From: Heliocybe sulcata | Taxonomy: Eukaryota; Basidiomycota; Agaricomycetes; Gloeophyllales; Gloeophyllaceae | Length of the DNA: 64,000 bases | Direction: 5' to 3' | Assembly (NCBI GenBank): GCA_004369045.1 | Contig: ML213507.1 | Span: 509,334-573,333 of the forward strand | Shown: positions 12,084-24,236 of the stretch, one piece after another | Layout: each line of letters opens with the position of its first letter | Numbering within the stretch: position 1 is the first letter of the stretch | The notes under the pieces: model-generated | Database searches by the model: none | The model's input: the letters and a program-made list of their open reading frames with translations, nothing else | Told to the model about the DNA's origin: nothing | Translations under genes and position numbers: made by a program

Positions 12084-13954
12084 ATGTCAACGAAACTGGC
12101 GCACAGTGAAGAGGACGCGCCTCATATGTCGACGCAGGTCGTCCCTCATCTCCAGGAGTTTCTGAGCAGCGTGCCGACGCCGCTGATCAAAGTCCTGGTT
12201 GGCCTCTCTCCCCACATCAAATGGATCCGTCGGACGCTGGAAATTTTGAGCTGGAAGTCAAAATGGGAGGAGAGCTGGCTTGCCTTGGCGGCTTGGTGGA
12301 TGTTGTGTTTGGGTGCTGGTGTGACTTTACGGTACGTTCATAAAATTAGCGCTTGCCGCGTGAGTTGGTTGGTGATACGCGAGCGACAGCCTTCTATAAC
12401 CTCCCCTGCACCAGGCGCGTATCTAGAGTACGTGCTAGGAGCTCGGTGAAATAGAAGGTCGCTGCTCGCAAGTCACTAAGCTAACGTGTACTGAACGCCC
12501 GTTCTTACGACCTTGTCAGATATTTAACGCCCCTTGTGCTTCTAATAGCATTGTACTATTATCAACGCATACCACCAGCTCAGCCTCCGACCATTACCGA
12601 ACAGCAGTTGCGACAGACTATCGCTTCCCTCACCGTTATACATGACCTCCTCCACGTCTCGCGGCCCACTGATCCCTCGCCGACCCAATGGTCTCACTTC
12701 CCGTCACTGCGTACCTTTGCTTACCGACCCCTTCTGCGCGCTACCCTAGCGGTCTACCCTGCATACCTGATTGCGACCTACTTCATTCCTCTCCGTGTCC
12801 TGATCGCCATAGCCGGCACGGTCATCCTGACATGGCGAGCGGGATGGGCAGGGATTGTCCGCAAGACCCTCTGGAGGAGCGCGCACTTCCGCTGGGCTTG
12901 CTACCGCTTGTATTCTGTATTGTCTGGAGAACCTCTACCTCCTACCATAACTCCGACGGCTTCGACCGACTTTAAGGTATCTTCCACTCGAGAAGGACCT
13001 GAGAAGGATATGACAATGACATCCTTGCGATTCTTATTCACGTTACACGAAAATCAGCGGTGGTGGATATCTCTCGATTGGACATCTGCTCTCCTGCCCG
13101 CGGAACGACCGCCGTGGTCATCACCTCCACCCAACTTCATTGTACTCTCGCCGCCGAGTTCCTTCACTCTGCCTCCGGATACTGTTGTCTACCAGGACTT
13201 CGAAGACCCTTCGCCTAATAAGGGCTCGGACAAGAAGAGGAGGCGAGTCAAGCGCCAAGCGCATTGGACCTGGGAAGAACCCGAATGGAAAGTCATCATC
13301 AAGCAAGAGGGCACCAGTGTCCAACGCCAAGAACGAGATCTCCCCGTCGAAGGCTCCACGAGCACTACGAGTGCCAGCAAGCTCCTGAAGGGCGTGGTCA
13401 ACCACCGACGGGAAGGCAGCAGTGGAAAAGAGGACGTGGATATTGAGCTGGCAGAGCAGCAGAAGAGGGTGAAGAACGAGATCGCGCAAGCGGAGGGACA
13501 TGAGCACGAGGGTGGGGTACAGCATGAGGAGGAGGCTGTTGATGAACCATATACGGATGCGGATGGGTGGGTATATGGGGACAATAAGTGGGAAAACCAG
13601 AGTGCGAAGGGTGGGATGGGAAAGGTAGCGTGACTACGATTTATGTGGCGGGTTAACTCTGATTTAACGTATTCGCAGTACACGCGATATCGGCGCTGGA
13701 CAAGGATCGCTCTGCTCATCGAGACTATTGAGCCGGTGGGCGAGAACGAAGTAGACCCGTCGTACGATGCTGCTTCGAGTGACTCTCGGACAGAGGTAAC
13801 GTCTCTGCCGGAGAAGCACGCGGACGATGTCCAGAAAGTGACAGCATCCAGGAGAGACACGTCGATGTCCGCGGCGAGTGTCGAGGAGGAAGATCATGGG
13901 AGCCTGAGGCAGCGGCTAAAGGCAGCTGTGCGGAGGACCTCAATAGCGCACTGA
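12084..13954 (+). CDS. peroxisomal membrane peroxin with dysferlin domain (Pex23/Pex30 type)
   Basis: Exons 12084-12331, 12520-13624 and 13679-13954; introns of 188 and 54 bases; 542 residues. The N-terminal half holds several hydrophobic segments (near 60-100 and 150-190), with YHLI-type hairpin spacing seen in reticulon-like Pex30 proteins. Around residue 250 the sequence LFTLHENQRWWISLDWTS begins a dysferlin motif. It is completed across the last junction by DGWVYGDNKW (about residue 430) and YTRYRRWTRIA, the signature Trp/Arg pattern of the peroxin/dysferlin domain. Between them is a charged linker. The tail is acidic and then basic. Members regulate peroxisome number and ER-peroxisome contact. 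The 188-base intron 1 contains a CTAAC branch-like sequence but no extra exon that I can support. Confidence 0.85.
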
Positions 13955-14658
13955 GGTGTTGGATATGTATGAATTGTCGATCTGTTGTTATGTACGTGTT
14001 TTTGCTATGATACGCTCTCGGTCTACGCTTTCCACAACTGCTATGCGGCATTGCCGGTGTAGCTGATTTCGCTCGGACGCCTCTGCTTGCTGTTCAAGAT
14101 TCAGCTAACGTAGCCTAAATAATTGTCGAAGACGTCCCACATCGGTGGACCTTCAAGACATTTTACAGCAAACTATTACACTGCTCAGGTGTCAGAACCT
14201 GCCCAATTGTGTTATAAATGAACCATTTAGGTTGGCCATCTCCAGGCCCCGACCATGTTAGTACTGACGACTCCGGCACAATCGTTAGCTGCGGGTAGAT
14301 GTTAGCGGAGCTTGCTTTGGCCATAGCACGTCTGGGTCTGCTAATTCTCCTGAACAGTTTTCAGCTCCTTGAACACGATGCAGCCTCTGCGGAAGCCTTG
14401 GGAGGTCAGACTTACGACCTACACATCAGCACTGGGTTGCTCCTTTGTATGGACAACAGCCAGCTATCTTTAAGAGTCTATGCCCCGGTTAATATGACGG
14501 TACGAATTTGCATGCATCATACCAGCCTGAGCGCGATGTCTTCTCAAGTATACGCCAACAACACGCTATTAGTGCCTGTCCCTCCTTGGCTTCGAGAAAG
14601 TATAAGCCACCGCAGTCACTGAACAATCTGTCCATAGAGTCCGAAAGGAGGACTATCT
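13955..14658. other. convergent intergenic, no gene seen
   Basis: Lies between the 3' ends of the peroxin gene (plus) and the arylsulfotransferase-like gene (minus). Open frames here are short and unsupported. Confidence 0.5.
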
Positions 14659-17227
14659 CTAGGATGCCACGAACGAGGTGGTGAATAAGACAGCAGCAAA
14701 CAGCAGCCCCAAACTCCCTGCTACTTTCTTCGACGAGGACTTGACCTCCACAACTTGATAATTCCCACAAGAGGGGCCCGACCAGCTGACGGACTCGGGG
14801 CTAGACAGGTGGTGCACTCGCCCGTCGAACGCAGAGGTGCCATTTGATGAGGACAGAACAGCACTCGCCCCGAGGACGCGGGAGTTACCTGATTAGTATA
14901 CAATCAGAACAGAACGTCGTATGCACGCAAGATGCTCACCACTGTAGGCCCGTACTTGGATGTAAGGAGCGTTGGAGGGAAGGGTGAGGGTAGTCTCGAA
15001 GGTAGATCTAGAAGCATTCACAGACGAAGAGAGGGTGCGAGGGGCGCTGCTGTCTCCTACCACAACCTCCCACATCTGCACCTCAGTTGCGCCGTTCCTG
15101 ATCGTACGATGTCAGGAGCTTCGTATGCGACAAGAGAAATCAATTACCAGCTAGCATAAACAGTCCTTGAACAAAAGGGTAAGCCGCTGCATTCCGTGGG
15201 ATGACTGTTACGATACGTACGTGCCGTCGATGGCAATATCAGGTACTGCTTTGGGGAAGCCCTGCCATGTCGTCGATTTGAATGCACGATAATTCTAGTG
15301 TAGTATAACGTCAGCGTCTTTAACGGGGGGAGCAAATATGTAAGTACCGCGACGGGGCCATCACTGAGGTTCTGACCGCCAAGGGCCGCAGAATATATCA
15401 TGGTGCCATTGGGGCTTCGCGAATAGCGTTAGACGTCTTAAACGCATACTTCGAGCGGTGGCCAAAGATGCTCACTAATACTCAGATATCCTAACCCGTA
15501 CGCTCAACTGAGTGCGTCGACTCTGCAAAGGAAGATACGTACCATGGACTCGAACCCCACCCCAATACCCAGTTTCCGCTAGTGGATAACTATCCGATGT
15601 CACGGCAAGTTGAAGAAGTAGGAATCAGAACACGTACATGGGTATTGCCTTGAGATTGGATGGGATGCGATTGCAGGGGATAGAATGCCGTGCGTAAGGT
15701 GGCACTCATATTATCGGTGTCCAGGTCTAGGACCATCCCTCGCCCAGCTGAAAGCAGGCTGAGATCTGTTCCCTCGAGTGAACCGGTAGATTGAACTTAC
15801 TGCTCTCGTCATTATCGTCGCCGTTACCTATTGTATGGTCAGTGATTCCCTGGGGTATTGACATACGAAAAGGTACCAACTAGCGTTGTCAAACAGTGAT
15901 ATCGCCGTGTAGTTATCGCGCCACCTAGCATGGTGCTGCCACTCGTAGTTGCAATCGGAGCACATGTCCCAGTCGCTGTTCATGCCTCCCATAGCCCAGA
16001 TAATGTCTCCTGTACTGCCATCTACCTTATAGATCTGGTGGTAATGCCTGAAAATATCACCGCTTCCGTTAAAGAGAGTGGACCTTGTTTTAAGCGCAGG
16101 GAACGCTAACCTGGAAGACACCAGGTAGTTCCCGTCTGCATCCTTGTCGACCGAGTTCATGTGGAAGCTGTTACGCAGGGTATTAAGTAGGGGGATCCCT
16201 CGAATTGAAGGGGCTTACAAATCCCATGGATTGCTTTCACTGTCGTCGGTCCAGAAGCCCTCGTAGGAGTCCGAGTACGTGACGTGGTCACTTGCGCTGC
16301 CGTACGCCGTTATTGAGGAATTTCGGCGACCTAGGATATTAGTTGCACTCACTTCCAGCTGAATAGAACGTTCCCGGTAGCAATATCAATTCTAAGCGAG
16401 AAATGTCGGTAACCCGGCAACCGGATATAAATTAATTCAGCCTACTCTTGAAATCCACATTCCAGTAACCAATCATCACCGGTCCCTCCGACCTCGCTGA
16501 GATCAGTATTGATGGCATAGTACGCACTAAGCAGGGCCGTTCGATTGGTTACTCTGGGAATAAAGAACTCGTGGATGTCTGCTCCGTTCGGGAAGGTGCT
16601 CGTGAAGTTGTGGATCACGTCGTAAGTCGAGTTCATGATTATTGCCTGCAATGAATGAGATCTTGCAAAAATAACTCGTATGCGAAAATACTTACTCGAC
16701 CGGCTCCCCAGCCATTGACAACCTCTCCGACCCACATTGTGAGCACCTCAGTGCCATTTAACTAGAACAAGTTCTTTGTCAATCCTCGATTCTATCAAAG
16801 TGCTATCGCAATGCAAGCACATACGGTCTGAGTTCTCAAGTCGAAGCAGTCATTGATGCCCATGCCTGCGCCTGCCCAGATTAAATCGCCGTCGGACCTA
16901 TAAATTGCTGGGCCAGGCGTGGATACATTTGTTCCTCGGGGGCATCTGTGGCTCAATGAGACGGCTTCTAAGGACACTCGTGGCATTTGACTCTACGTAA
17001 AATAGTAGCCGCATTCGTAGTCGCTTGCTGGCTCCGAGGTTATTAGCAGTGCTACCGGGTTGAGATCTGGTCTTGAATTATACTGCGAAAGTCTCTTGAG
17101 AAGAGTCACACGACCGCGAGCGCGGGGTTAGACTCACGGTATACGTTTCTTGTCCTCCGACAGAGGGAAGGAGCAGAGGAATCGTGGCTGCCAAGGCGAG
17201 TACAGCCAGACGATTGCCAAGAACCAT
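14659..17227 (-). CDS. secreted arylsulfotransferase-like (ASST) protein, 18 exons
   Basis: Exons (5' to 3'): 17227-17138, 17082-16997, 16945-16825, 16761-16696, 16645-16446, 16391-16353, 16296-16219, 16167-16111, 16047-15881, 15827-15801, 15747-15638, 15589-15543, 15490-15476, 15414-15348, 15294-15221, 15165-15148, 15097-14940, 14888-14659; 549 residues with consistent phase throughout. It starts with a signal peptide (LAVLALAATIPLLLPSVGG). The fungal ASST core is clear: a DHV-YSDSYEGF block, HMNSVDKDADGNYLVSSR, IYKVDGSTGDIIWAMGG, QHHARW and SLFDNAS, followed by RGMVLDLD and NWVLGWGSSPWISEY. The C-terminus ends in KKVAGSLGLLFAAVLF, a hydrophobic tail suggesting a GPI or membrane anchor. Family members are predicted beta-propellers; bacterial ASST moves sulfate between phenols, but the fungal substrate is unknown. 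Two microexons are only 15 and 18 bases. Confidence 0.85.
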
Positions 17228-17885
17228 GTCGACCTGGACGACGCAGTTCCGCGGGGGGAGAAAACAGAGGGCCCTGCGGATTGAGAAATAGACGCATTCG
17301 AGCTATTCATAACTCTCGGGGCTTACGATACAGAACATCACCCTGCTGCGGTTATCCGCCGGCGCCCACCATGATGCATATGCATGATGTCGCGAACTGC
17401 GGAGGTGCTGCTGTTATCAGTGCTAGTGTAGAATGGATCTGATGATAGTGACCCACGGCGTTAGCCGGCTCGGTCTAATGTCGCTCCGTCCGACGCGTAT
17501 GAACGATGGAATCGGCGTCTCTTTACAGCGATGAAGGACTTCATTCGAGCTGCAGCCTGCAGTAGACACCGAGAGGTATTTGGTCATATCATGGACTCAC
17601 GGTGCATGTCAGCATTGGTTACGAATTATACTAATTCTTGAGACTGCCGCAGGCTGACCTGCCCACATAGAAGCATCTCGCATGACCCGTAAGTATGAGG
17701 CAAGGTACACACAGAATCTTGTCAGGTCTTGGCAGAATGCAAAACACGTCAGGGAGGGGTCCGCAGAGTGGTCCGTGGGATACCAAGTCCCGAGCAAAAC
17801 CACGTGACGCACGCGTCAGGAAACGCGACACGCATTTGCTTCCGCTGCAGCCAGCCACCCTCCAAGACCAGATCGCCCGAATGTC
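17228..17885. other. divergent promoter region
   Basis: 658 bases between the starts of the ASST-like gene (minus) and the RING gene (plus). An ACGCGT box lies at 17811-17816 and a CACGTG E-box just before it, about 75 bases upstream of the RING start codon. No gene seen. Confidence 0.5.
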
Positions 17886-19296
17886 ATGGCCACAGCAGAG
17901 TGTACCATCTGCATCGAGTCCCTCCCGCTAGACCGATTCCGCGTCCCATCTTGCGGTAAAGCCCCGCGCCCTACCCACGCTCGCTTCCACCCGCTAAACC
18001 ACGCGCATACACAGGACACGCATTCTGCGAAACGTGCTTGCTCAAATACCTGGACACGCCGCCCGTCAGGCGAAGCAAGGCCTGCCCGCAATGTCGCCAG
18101 CCAATAGCTAAAGCCGATCTTCGCCCGGTGTTCTTGTCGCTTTCTTCTTCGGGCCGCGAGAATGAGGACAAGATCGTCGCGAAAGCGAGAGACGTCGCTG
18201 AGAGGCTGGGCCGCGTGAGCGGGGAGTCTGGGTCGAAGACTATCGAGAGGACACAGAGGGAGCTGGAGAAGGTGGCGAAGGCTATAGCACCGCAAGGAGA
18301 TTCCAGTACAGTCGCCCAGGTGAGTCTCTTCCCTATTAAACTCGGCAGGTCCCAGAACTGCTGTTGCAGGTCATCATATGGGATGCGGTGAACGACTTCA
18401 AGCAACGCATAGCTCCCACTTTGCTCGAAGCCGACCGTCTGCGGAGGGAGACGCGGACGCTGGAGACATCTATGGCGCCTCTGAGGAGGGAGGGGGAACG
18501 CATGAAGGCCCGGGCTGCTGCAGCGGAAGAAAACTTGGCAAAGTCGATGGCGTTTCTGGAGCAATTACACGAACAAAACACGAAGCTCAAGCAGGATGTG
18601 GCGGATTCGACTGTCCGGCATATGTACTTGAGTGAGCGGGAAGCGGCTGCTACGAACCAGTACAAAGAGCTCCTGGCCGAGAAGAGCCGGTGGCAGGCAG
18701 GCATCGAGGGTCACAAAGCACAGGTTCCTTCCATCCATCCATCTACGAAGGGTGGTATCATATTAACGGTGGATAACAGGCCAGAAAGTACAAAGCCAGA
18801 ATCCGGGAGCTCGAAAAGGAAGTCAAGGAAAAATCAAAAGAGGTCGAGGACAAGACGCGCTGTCTTGAAGAGCAGGCACAGCGGATGCACCCCGGATACA
18901 CGTCCTACCCGTCCCAGAGCCCTCGCGACTCGGACGGCGATAGCGATGTCGAATCCTTCTTTACGGGCCAAGAGGAGGAGGAGGAGGAGGAGAAGGAGAG
19001 CCTCTACGCAAGTCCCCGATCACATCCCCGCATACACACTAACACTTTCCCATTAGATCACCGACATTGCCAGCGTGCTCTCTCCGCCAAAGTCAAAGTA
19101 CGCATGGATGTGCCTTCCTCGTGTCAACACCATACAGCGGGCGCCGCAGCACCCGCGCTTTTCATCCTGGAACCTGCCCGCCGAGCCTCAGGCGAAACGC
19201 AAGAAGGCGAACGACGACTTTCCCATTCGTACAGACTCGAAGGGGCGCCCGACGGCGCCGGTGCAGACGGGGAAGAAACGCAAGGTGATGGTGTGA
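17886..19296 (+). CDS. RING finger, coiled-coil protein (family member 1)
   Basis: Exons 17886-17955, 18015-18319, 18370-18723, 18780-19007 and 19057-19296; 398 residues. Residues 6-55 form a C3HC4 RING: CTIC near the start, CGHAFCETC across the first junction, then CPQC. A long coiled coil follows (about 75-260), then an acidic run of seven Glu and a C-terminal basic tail (AKRKKANDD... GKKRKVMV), a likely nuclear signal. The fourth intron (19008-19056) uses a GC donor, GCAAGT; only this choice joins the exons in frame. RING proteins of this build are predicted E3 ubiquitin ligases; substrate unknown. Three relatives lie within the next 9 kb. Confidence 0.85.
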
Positions 19297-19848
19297 GGCG
19301 GGGAGTAGGTGGATGTTTGCTGTGTGGAATGGTAAGATACAGATACGCATGGACGGGAAGGTATCGCATTGTACAATATTGACGTTTCTTATATGCATTA
19401 TGACCTACGGAGATATTACGAGTCCCTGAGGTTCTAAGGAGCGTCTTTAGCCAGAGAATCTGGCGGCGCTGGGCCGAACCTCGTAATACGTGGGAACTTG
19501 TGCCGAGAAGTGGTGGGAATGTATTTTGTAGTCTCCATTCATTTTCCATGTAGTCAATTGAAACTCCGCTCATAGTGGCCACTACACTCTCGTGTTGTGG
19601 TCCCTTTTTCCGGTATTTCGTCTCTGGCTCCTCCCACGCTCATGCGTTTTCTCCATTGTTTTAAATATATCATCTACATAGCTATGGAGTGCTCTGTGAC
19701 TGATTTTGTGTATATTGTGTTTATATCTGCCAGGTGATTAATGGTTTCCTGCGGCAGAGACTACAAATGTGTTTGTTATCGTGGGAATATGTTTCTGCGC
19801 CACAGTTCCACGCGGGCTGGATTTCCTGGTCGCTCATTGGCTGTTGGC

Positions 19849-20204
19849 TACTATCATTTGACCAGTTCTATATATTTTTTACATAACTGTTCAAATCGTC
19901 TCTCATATGGCCTGTATCACTATAATTCTTTCCAGGCATTGTAACTATACTATATATCCATGAACTGGTAACAGCTGGAATTTTTCAGAGAGGTAGTAAA
20001 CGTGCCGGGGTTGGACTCACTGTACCTTCTCTCATTTATTTCTTCCTGACCGCTCGGTCTTTCACCACGCAGTCTTCAACAAATTGTTTTATAAGTCTAT
20101 ACATACATCAGAAAAAGGTTTCAGAGCCGCCAGCCCAGGGGAACACCTGATTTGAACAGGTCTGTAAAAAGCCATGTTTTTACAGAACTGGTCAAATGAT
20201 AGTA
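19849..20204. mobile_element. miniature inverted-repeat element (Tc1/mariner-like ends)
   Basis: The ends are exact reverse complements over 21 bases: 19849-19869 and 20184-20204. If the outermost TA on each side is the target duplication, the terminal repeat begins CTATCATTTGACCAGTTCT, as for TA-inserting Tc1/mariner/pogo-type elements. A second inner pair, CTGTTCAAATC (19887-19897) and GATTTGAACAG (20149-20159), is also inverted, so the terminal arms are about 50 bases with internal divergence. The element is 356 bases and has no coding capacity, as expected of a non-autonomous MITE. Confidence 0.75.
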
Positions 20205-20210
20205 TCCTCA

Positions 20211-20240
20211 GGACTCGGGAAACATGGACTCGGGAAACAT
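20211..20240. repeat. 15-bp tandem duplication
   Basis: GGACTCGGGAAACAT occurs twice head to tail directly after the inverted-repeat element. It may be a replication slip or excision-repair scar. Confidence 0.7.
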
Positions 20241-21279
20241 GACATGCTTGCAATGGCCTTCTTCAACTGTTGTGGGACAGGCCTAAAATAGCTTCGGAAA
20301 ATATCTAAAATAATTGATAGCGGGAGGGGGGACTCAAAGCCGGATCTACAGCGAATATAATTGCTTAGTACCTTGGATTCCGAGGGAATATTCGAGGATT
20401 TCGAGCTATGTAAGCTCTGAACCAAGACCGAAGTAAATTCCTTTAATAATAGCTGCGGCAATATTACCAAGAAATAGACAGCAGAAACTATAGATAGCTC
20501 TTGCCTAGTAGCTGATGCAATACCAGTGAGAAACCAGATCACAGTTAATATCTGAAGATAATCCCGAGTGACGGAAAACCCAAGTCACTGATATTAAACT
20601 AAAGACATGGGTAGCTACAATAGTGACCTATTGGCTGGAGAGTGCTGAGACACAGCTGAGGAGGATGGGTTGAAAGTAGCGACTGTCTTTATTGCAGCGC
20701 ATCGAGCGCGTCTTATATACTACAGGGATTCGGGCATCGGGGATCTACCGAGTACCTACTTAGTAAGCTAACAGTGCCTCTTTGACTCGAGCAAAGTCAA
20801 CGCTGGCTCAGAGCACAGCCGGCGGGACCGATGTATGCTGATACATGTAGATATTAGGCTAGGAAACACTCTAAAACTCGGTCAACGGGTCGGGCAGGCT
20901 GGACGCCACCCGAGCCACATGGGACTATCTCGATCCGGAAGGACCATTTCCGAATATGGACTAAGGTAATGTCTAGCTACGTACTGACAAGAATAGCGAT
21001 ACACAACATCAAAAAGTATGGATGGCGTTGATGGAGTAGAGCTGCCCAACATTGCTTTGTAGTATACGAGCAAAAGGCGGCACGTGGAGATTATACATAT
21101 CTTTATACGGGACTTGATACACATACTGTACATACATTCACGATTGCGTGTATGAGGTCCTGGTTATTGAGCTGAATAATACATATTGAAATACAAATGA
21201 CGAGCGAGAGCTGAACGAATAACCCAGCCAACGAAACCGGAGCGGCAACCATAAACATAGACCGAAAAATGGAGACTAT

Positions 21280-22171
21280 TCACTTGCAAACCTGAGGCGA
21301 GGGACAGCGTTGGTGCCGCGTAGACCGTCTGACGGGCGGCAGGCTGCCAGTGCGTCTCCGCTTCCTGGGGCGCGCGTCAGAGGCCCACGCAGGGGAGACG
21401 GGGGTGGGGAGGGAGACGGAGGCGTGGGGCGCAGGGATCGGGATGGGGGAGGTAGCGAGAAGAGTGGGGATGTCTACCGGTTCGGGTTTTATAGGTGTCT
21501 CGTGTTCCGGCGCTGTAGCGGGAGAGGGGTCGGCGTCGCTCGGGCTAGACCTCGGGCTCTCCCCAAGCCTGCGTTTCAGCGCGCTCAGCTCGTTCTCCAT
21601 GGCATCGCGCTCGCGCTTGAGGGTGACGGCATAGTCGCGCGCCATCTTGGCGAGGTTGACGAGCCCGAGGTTCGCTGCGGAGTGCACCTCCGCGCGGCGC
21701 TTCCACATCTCGACGTGGGCGCGCAGCGCGAGGTTCTCGGCTTTGAGGGTCTGTGATTCTGACGGCACGGGCACCGGTGGGTGAGGTTGGGATGGCTTGG
21801 GAGGGGGGGAGAGGGAGAGGTCGAGGTAGAGGCGCCGGATGGGGGCAAAGATGTAGGGCTGGAGGTGGTCGGGGACCATGGAGGGGTCGATTGTGGCTGG
21901 GGATTTTTGGGCCGCTGGTTAGCGCGTGCGGTGGGATGGGCGGCTGTGGCGACTTACAAATCGTGTAGGGTCGCCGGCAGGAGGGGCAGCAGTGTTGGCT
22001 CGTGAAGGGCTTGATTGTTGTGACTATCCGCTCGATGCAGCTGTAGCAGAAGACATGGCCTGGGAGGTTGTTCTTCAGAGACAGATTGTTTTGGTGGGAT
22101 GGTGAAGACTTACCGCAGGGTAGAGCTACCGGGGCTTTGAGTGTGTCGAGGCAGATGATGCACGAGAACAT
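21280..22171 (-). CDS. RING finger, coiled-coil protein (family member 2)
   Basis: Exons 22171-22114, 22059-21958 and 21896-21280; 258 residues. A C3HC4 RING opens the protein: SCIICLDTLKAPVALPC, then GHVFCYSC and CCPSCRRPY. The first intron interrupts the RING just before the GH pair, exactly as in the neighbours at 17.9 and 25.2 kb. After MVPDHLQPYIFAPIRRLYLDL there is a short coiled coil (about 95-155), a Pro/Ser-rich linker and a basic C-terminus containing ARPRKRRRTGS, a probable nuclear signal. Predicted E3 ligase. The start is the ATG just upstream of the first cysteine pair; no upstream in-frame ATG is present. Confidence 0.82.
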
Positions 22172-24236
22172 TGCGAGGCAGGATGATGTCTTGGAGGACA
22201 AGGTGTGCGCCGGGAGACGTTCTTATTGACGAGCCGCCGGATGGATCAGGGATGCAGCCACGGGAGCGCCCGCTTGGAGTTTATACGAACGAGGGCGAAC
22301 ACGTGCGAATACAGCTACTGTGGAAAGTCTAGCACCTACGCAAACAATCTCTTGACGCCATCGGTGAAATGATTCCGAGGGTGAAGTCGGAGGTGAGTAT
22401 GGGACCACGCTCGCGCGTCCCGTGACAACGCGACCAGCTCGACGCCGCCCCCGACCCAGGCGCATTCGAGCCCCCCGGGCCGCACAGCCTCCGTCCAGTC
22501 TGGGCGGAGTCCAGTTTGGCACGGTTGTGCGGCCACCGCGAGGCCTGCGCACACCGGGCATGAGACGGAATGAGAAGTACTGTATGCCACAAGCGTCGGT
22601 CCTTGCTTGCGTCCGACCCGCGAAGCAGACCATGGGAGGAGCGCTGCACAGCCACAATGCCGAATGCGGTTTGGCTTCGATCTTGCCATCACTTGCTCTG
22701 TCAAGTTGCGAGAATTCAACACAACGAACCGTACTAGTACTCTGTGGTGTTGAGACTGCAGTACTGAAGGATGGTAAGAGACTCCAGTCGAAACGGCCCT
22801 CCTACAGTAAAACATCGGAGCATCACACTTGCGACATCAAACGACGGACATCAGCCCGCGGGAATCGTACTCGGCCCAGCTTTCAGACCGGACATGAGTT
22901 CCGCATCATTTCGCAGTACCTACTAAATTGAGAACAGAACCATCAAAGCAGCCAAGGTCATTGGGGATCGGGCGTCTACCAAACCCGCGAGCTGAGTAAG
23001 CGCCTACCAACCTTCACCGTTGTAGGCATTCTAATTTCTCTGGAGATGGCAACGGAGACAAACTCATTAGCAGTTATCGATGCATAAGCTTACTGGCCGG
23101 AGAATACATCACCTTCCAACTGCCGATTTTCAGGTACGGCTGCTCATTTCGTCTACTTAACTTGCTACCTTATCCATTCGAACCCTTTGATTCGTCTGAT
23201 GGTCTGTTCTATTCCGCACCAAGGAACGGCCGACTAGAGTCTTTAGGTGGAGCTATTCACCCACAACCGATACGGAGGCCGACATGGCCTTCTCCGTCGC
23301 TTTGTAATCCACGGCCGGTATACTAAGGTATCTACCCAGTCTCACCTCCAATACGCAGCAAGGTTGATGACGCTATACGTTGCGTTTCAGCAACCCTGGT
23401 ACTATGCCACGATGTGATATATGATATCACGAGGCCATCCACGACTTCCAGAAATCCCAGCATCACCGTGATAACGTCGGTGCTGGATCTCCTCCGACCC
23501 GTGTTAACTTTGGCATATGTAGAATCAGCCTGTGGCGAAGGCCAATCGTCGCCGCGTTTTCTCGGTTCTGGTGGGCATCACGGACATTCTAACACGGTAT
23601 GGATCACACGGTGGATAAGCAGCTAACAGCGCTCCAATAGGTGTCCATACGTATGCCGCGGTAATGTGTGGATTGCGCCTTTTCGAGGTAATCGAGCCGA
23701 TAAACACCCAGCGGCCGGGGTAATACATCATAGACTCCGTTTACGGACACACCATATAAAACGTGTTGGCCGACGCACTGGAACTGGATTCCGTCAAGGT
23801 GAAGCACTTCCGGCGGTCGAGGCGACACGTCCGTGACAGACGTGATTACTCGTCCAACGCCTTCCACGGCGTGAAACTTGTCGCGACGTTGAACTCGGCG
23901 CGAGGTATTGCCACTTTCGACGCTTGGGCTACCCACCCACTGAGCACAACAGCAACCAAAGTCCAATCCAAAATACCCATTAGCCAGCCTCAAAACCACA
24001 CCACATCCACAATAACAAGCTACATCTGTACACTAGCAATAATTTACGATAGAGATGTTCGCATATGCTGGGGGTATCGGCTATCCTGCCTTTTCATTGA
24101 ATATTCGATGCTTCGATGATGATGATAGTGATTGTGTATGCGTTCCAATGCAAGCAAGCAAGCAGGGATGAGATAGCTAGCCTATGTTATCTGCGTCAGC
24201 ACGAGAACTAGATAAAGGAGATCTGCAACGCACCAA
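22172..24236. other. intergenic, 2 kb without a supported gene
   Basis: Lies between two minus-strand RING genes. Several open frames of 100-170 codons occur on both strands but overlap each other, have no conserved motif and are not supported by splice signals. I see no repeat of note. Confidence 0.5.

Larger units (their letters stand above)
19297..21279. other. gene-free, AT-richer repeat-bearing stretch
   Basis: About 2 kb between two RING family members. It contains the inverted-repeat element at 19849-20204 and the 15-base tandem repeat at 20211-20240. Around 20640-20880 there are short TATA-rich, LTR-like words (TATATACTACAGGG) but I cannot define element ends. No supported coding sequence. 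Confidence 0.5.

Noticed and set aside
20640-20880. LTR-like words near TATATACTACAGGG
   Set aside because: I could not find a second LTR, primer-binding site or target duplication.
22422-22931. 169-codon plus-strand frame rich in Arg and Pro
   Set aside because: No homologous motif, overlapped by three minus-strand frames of equal length.
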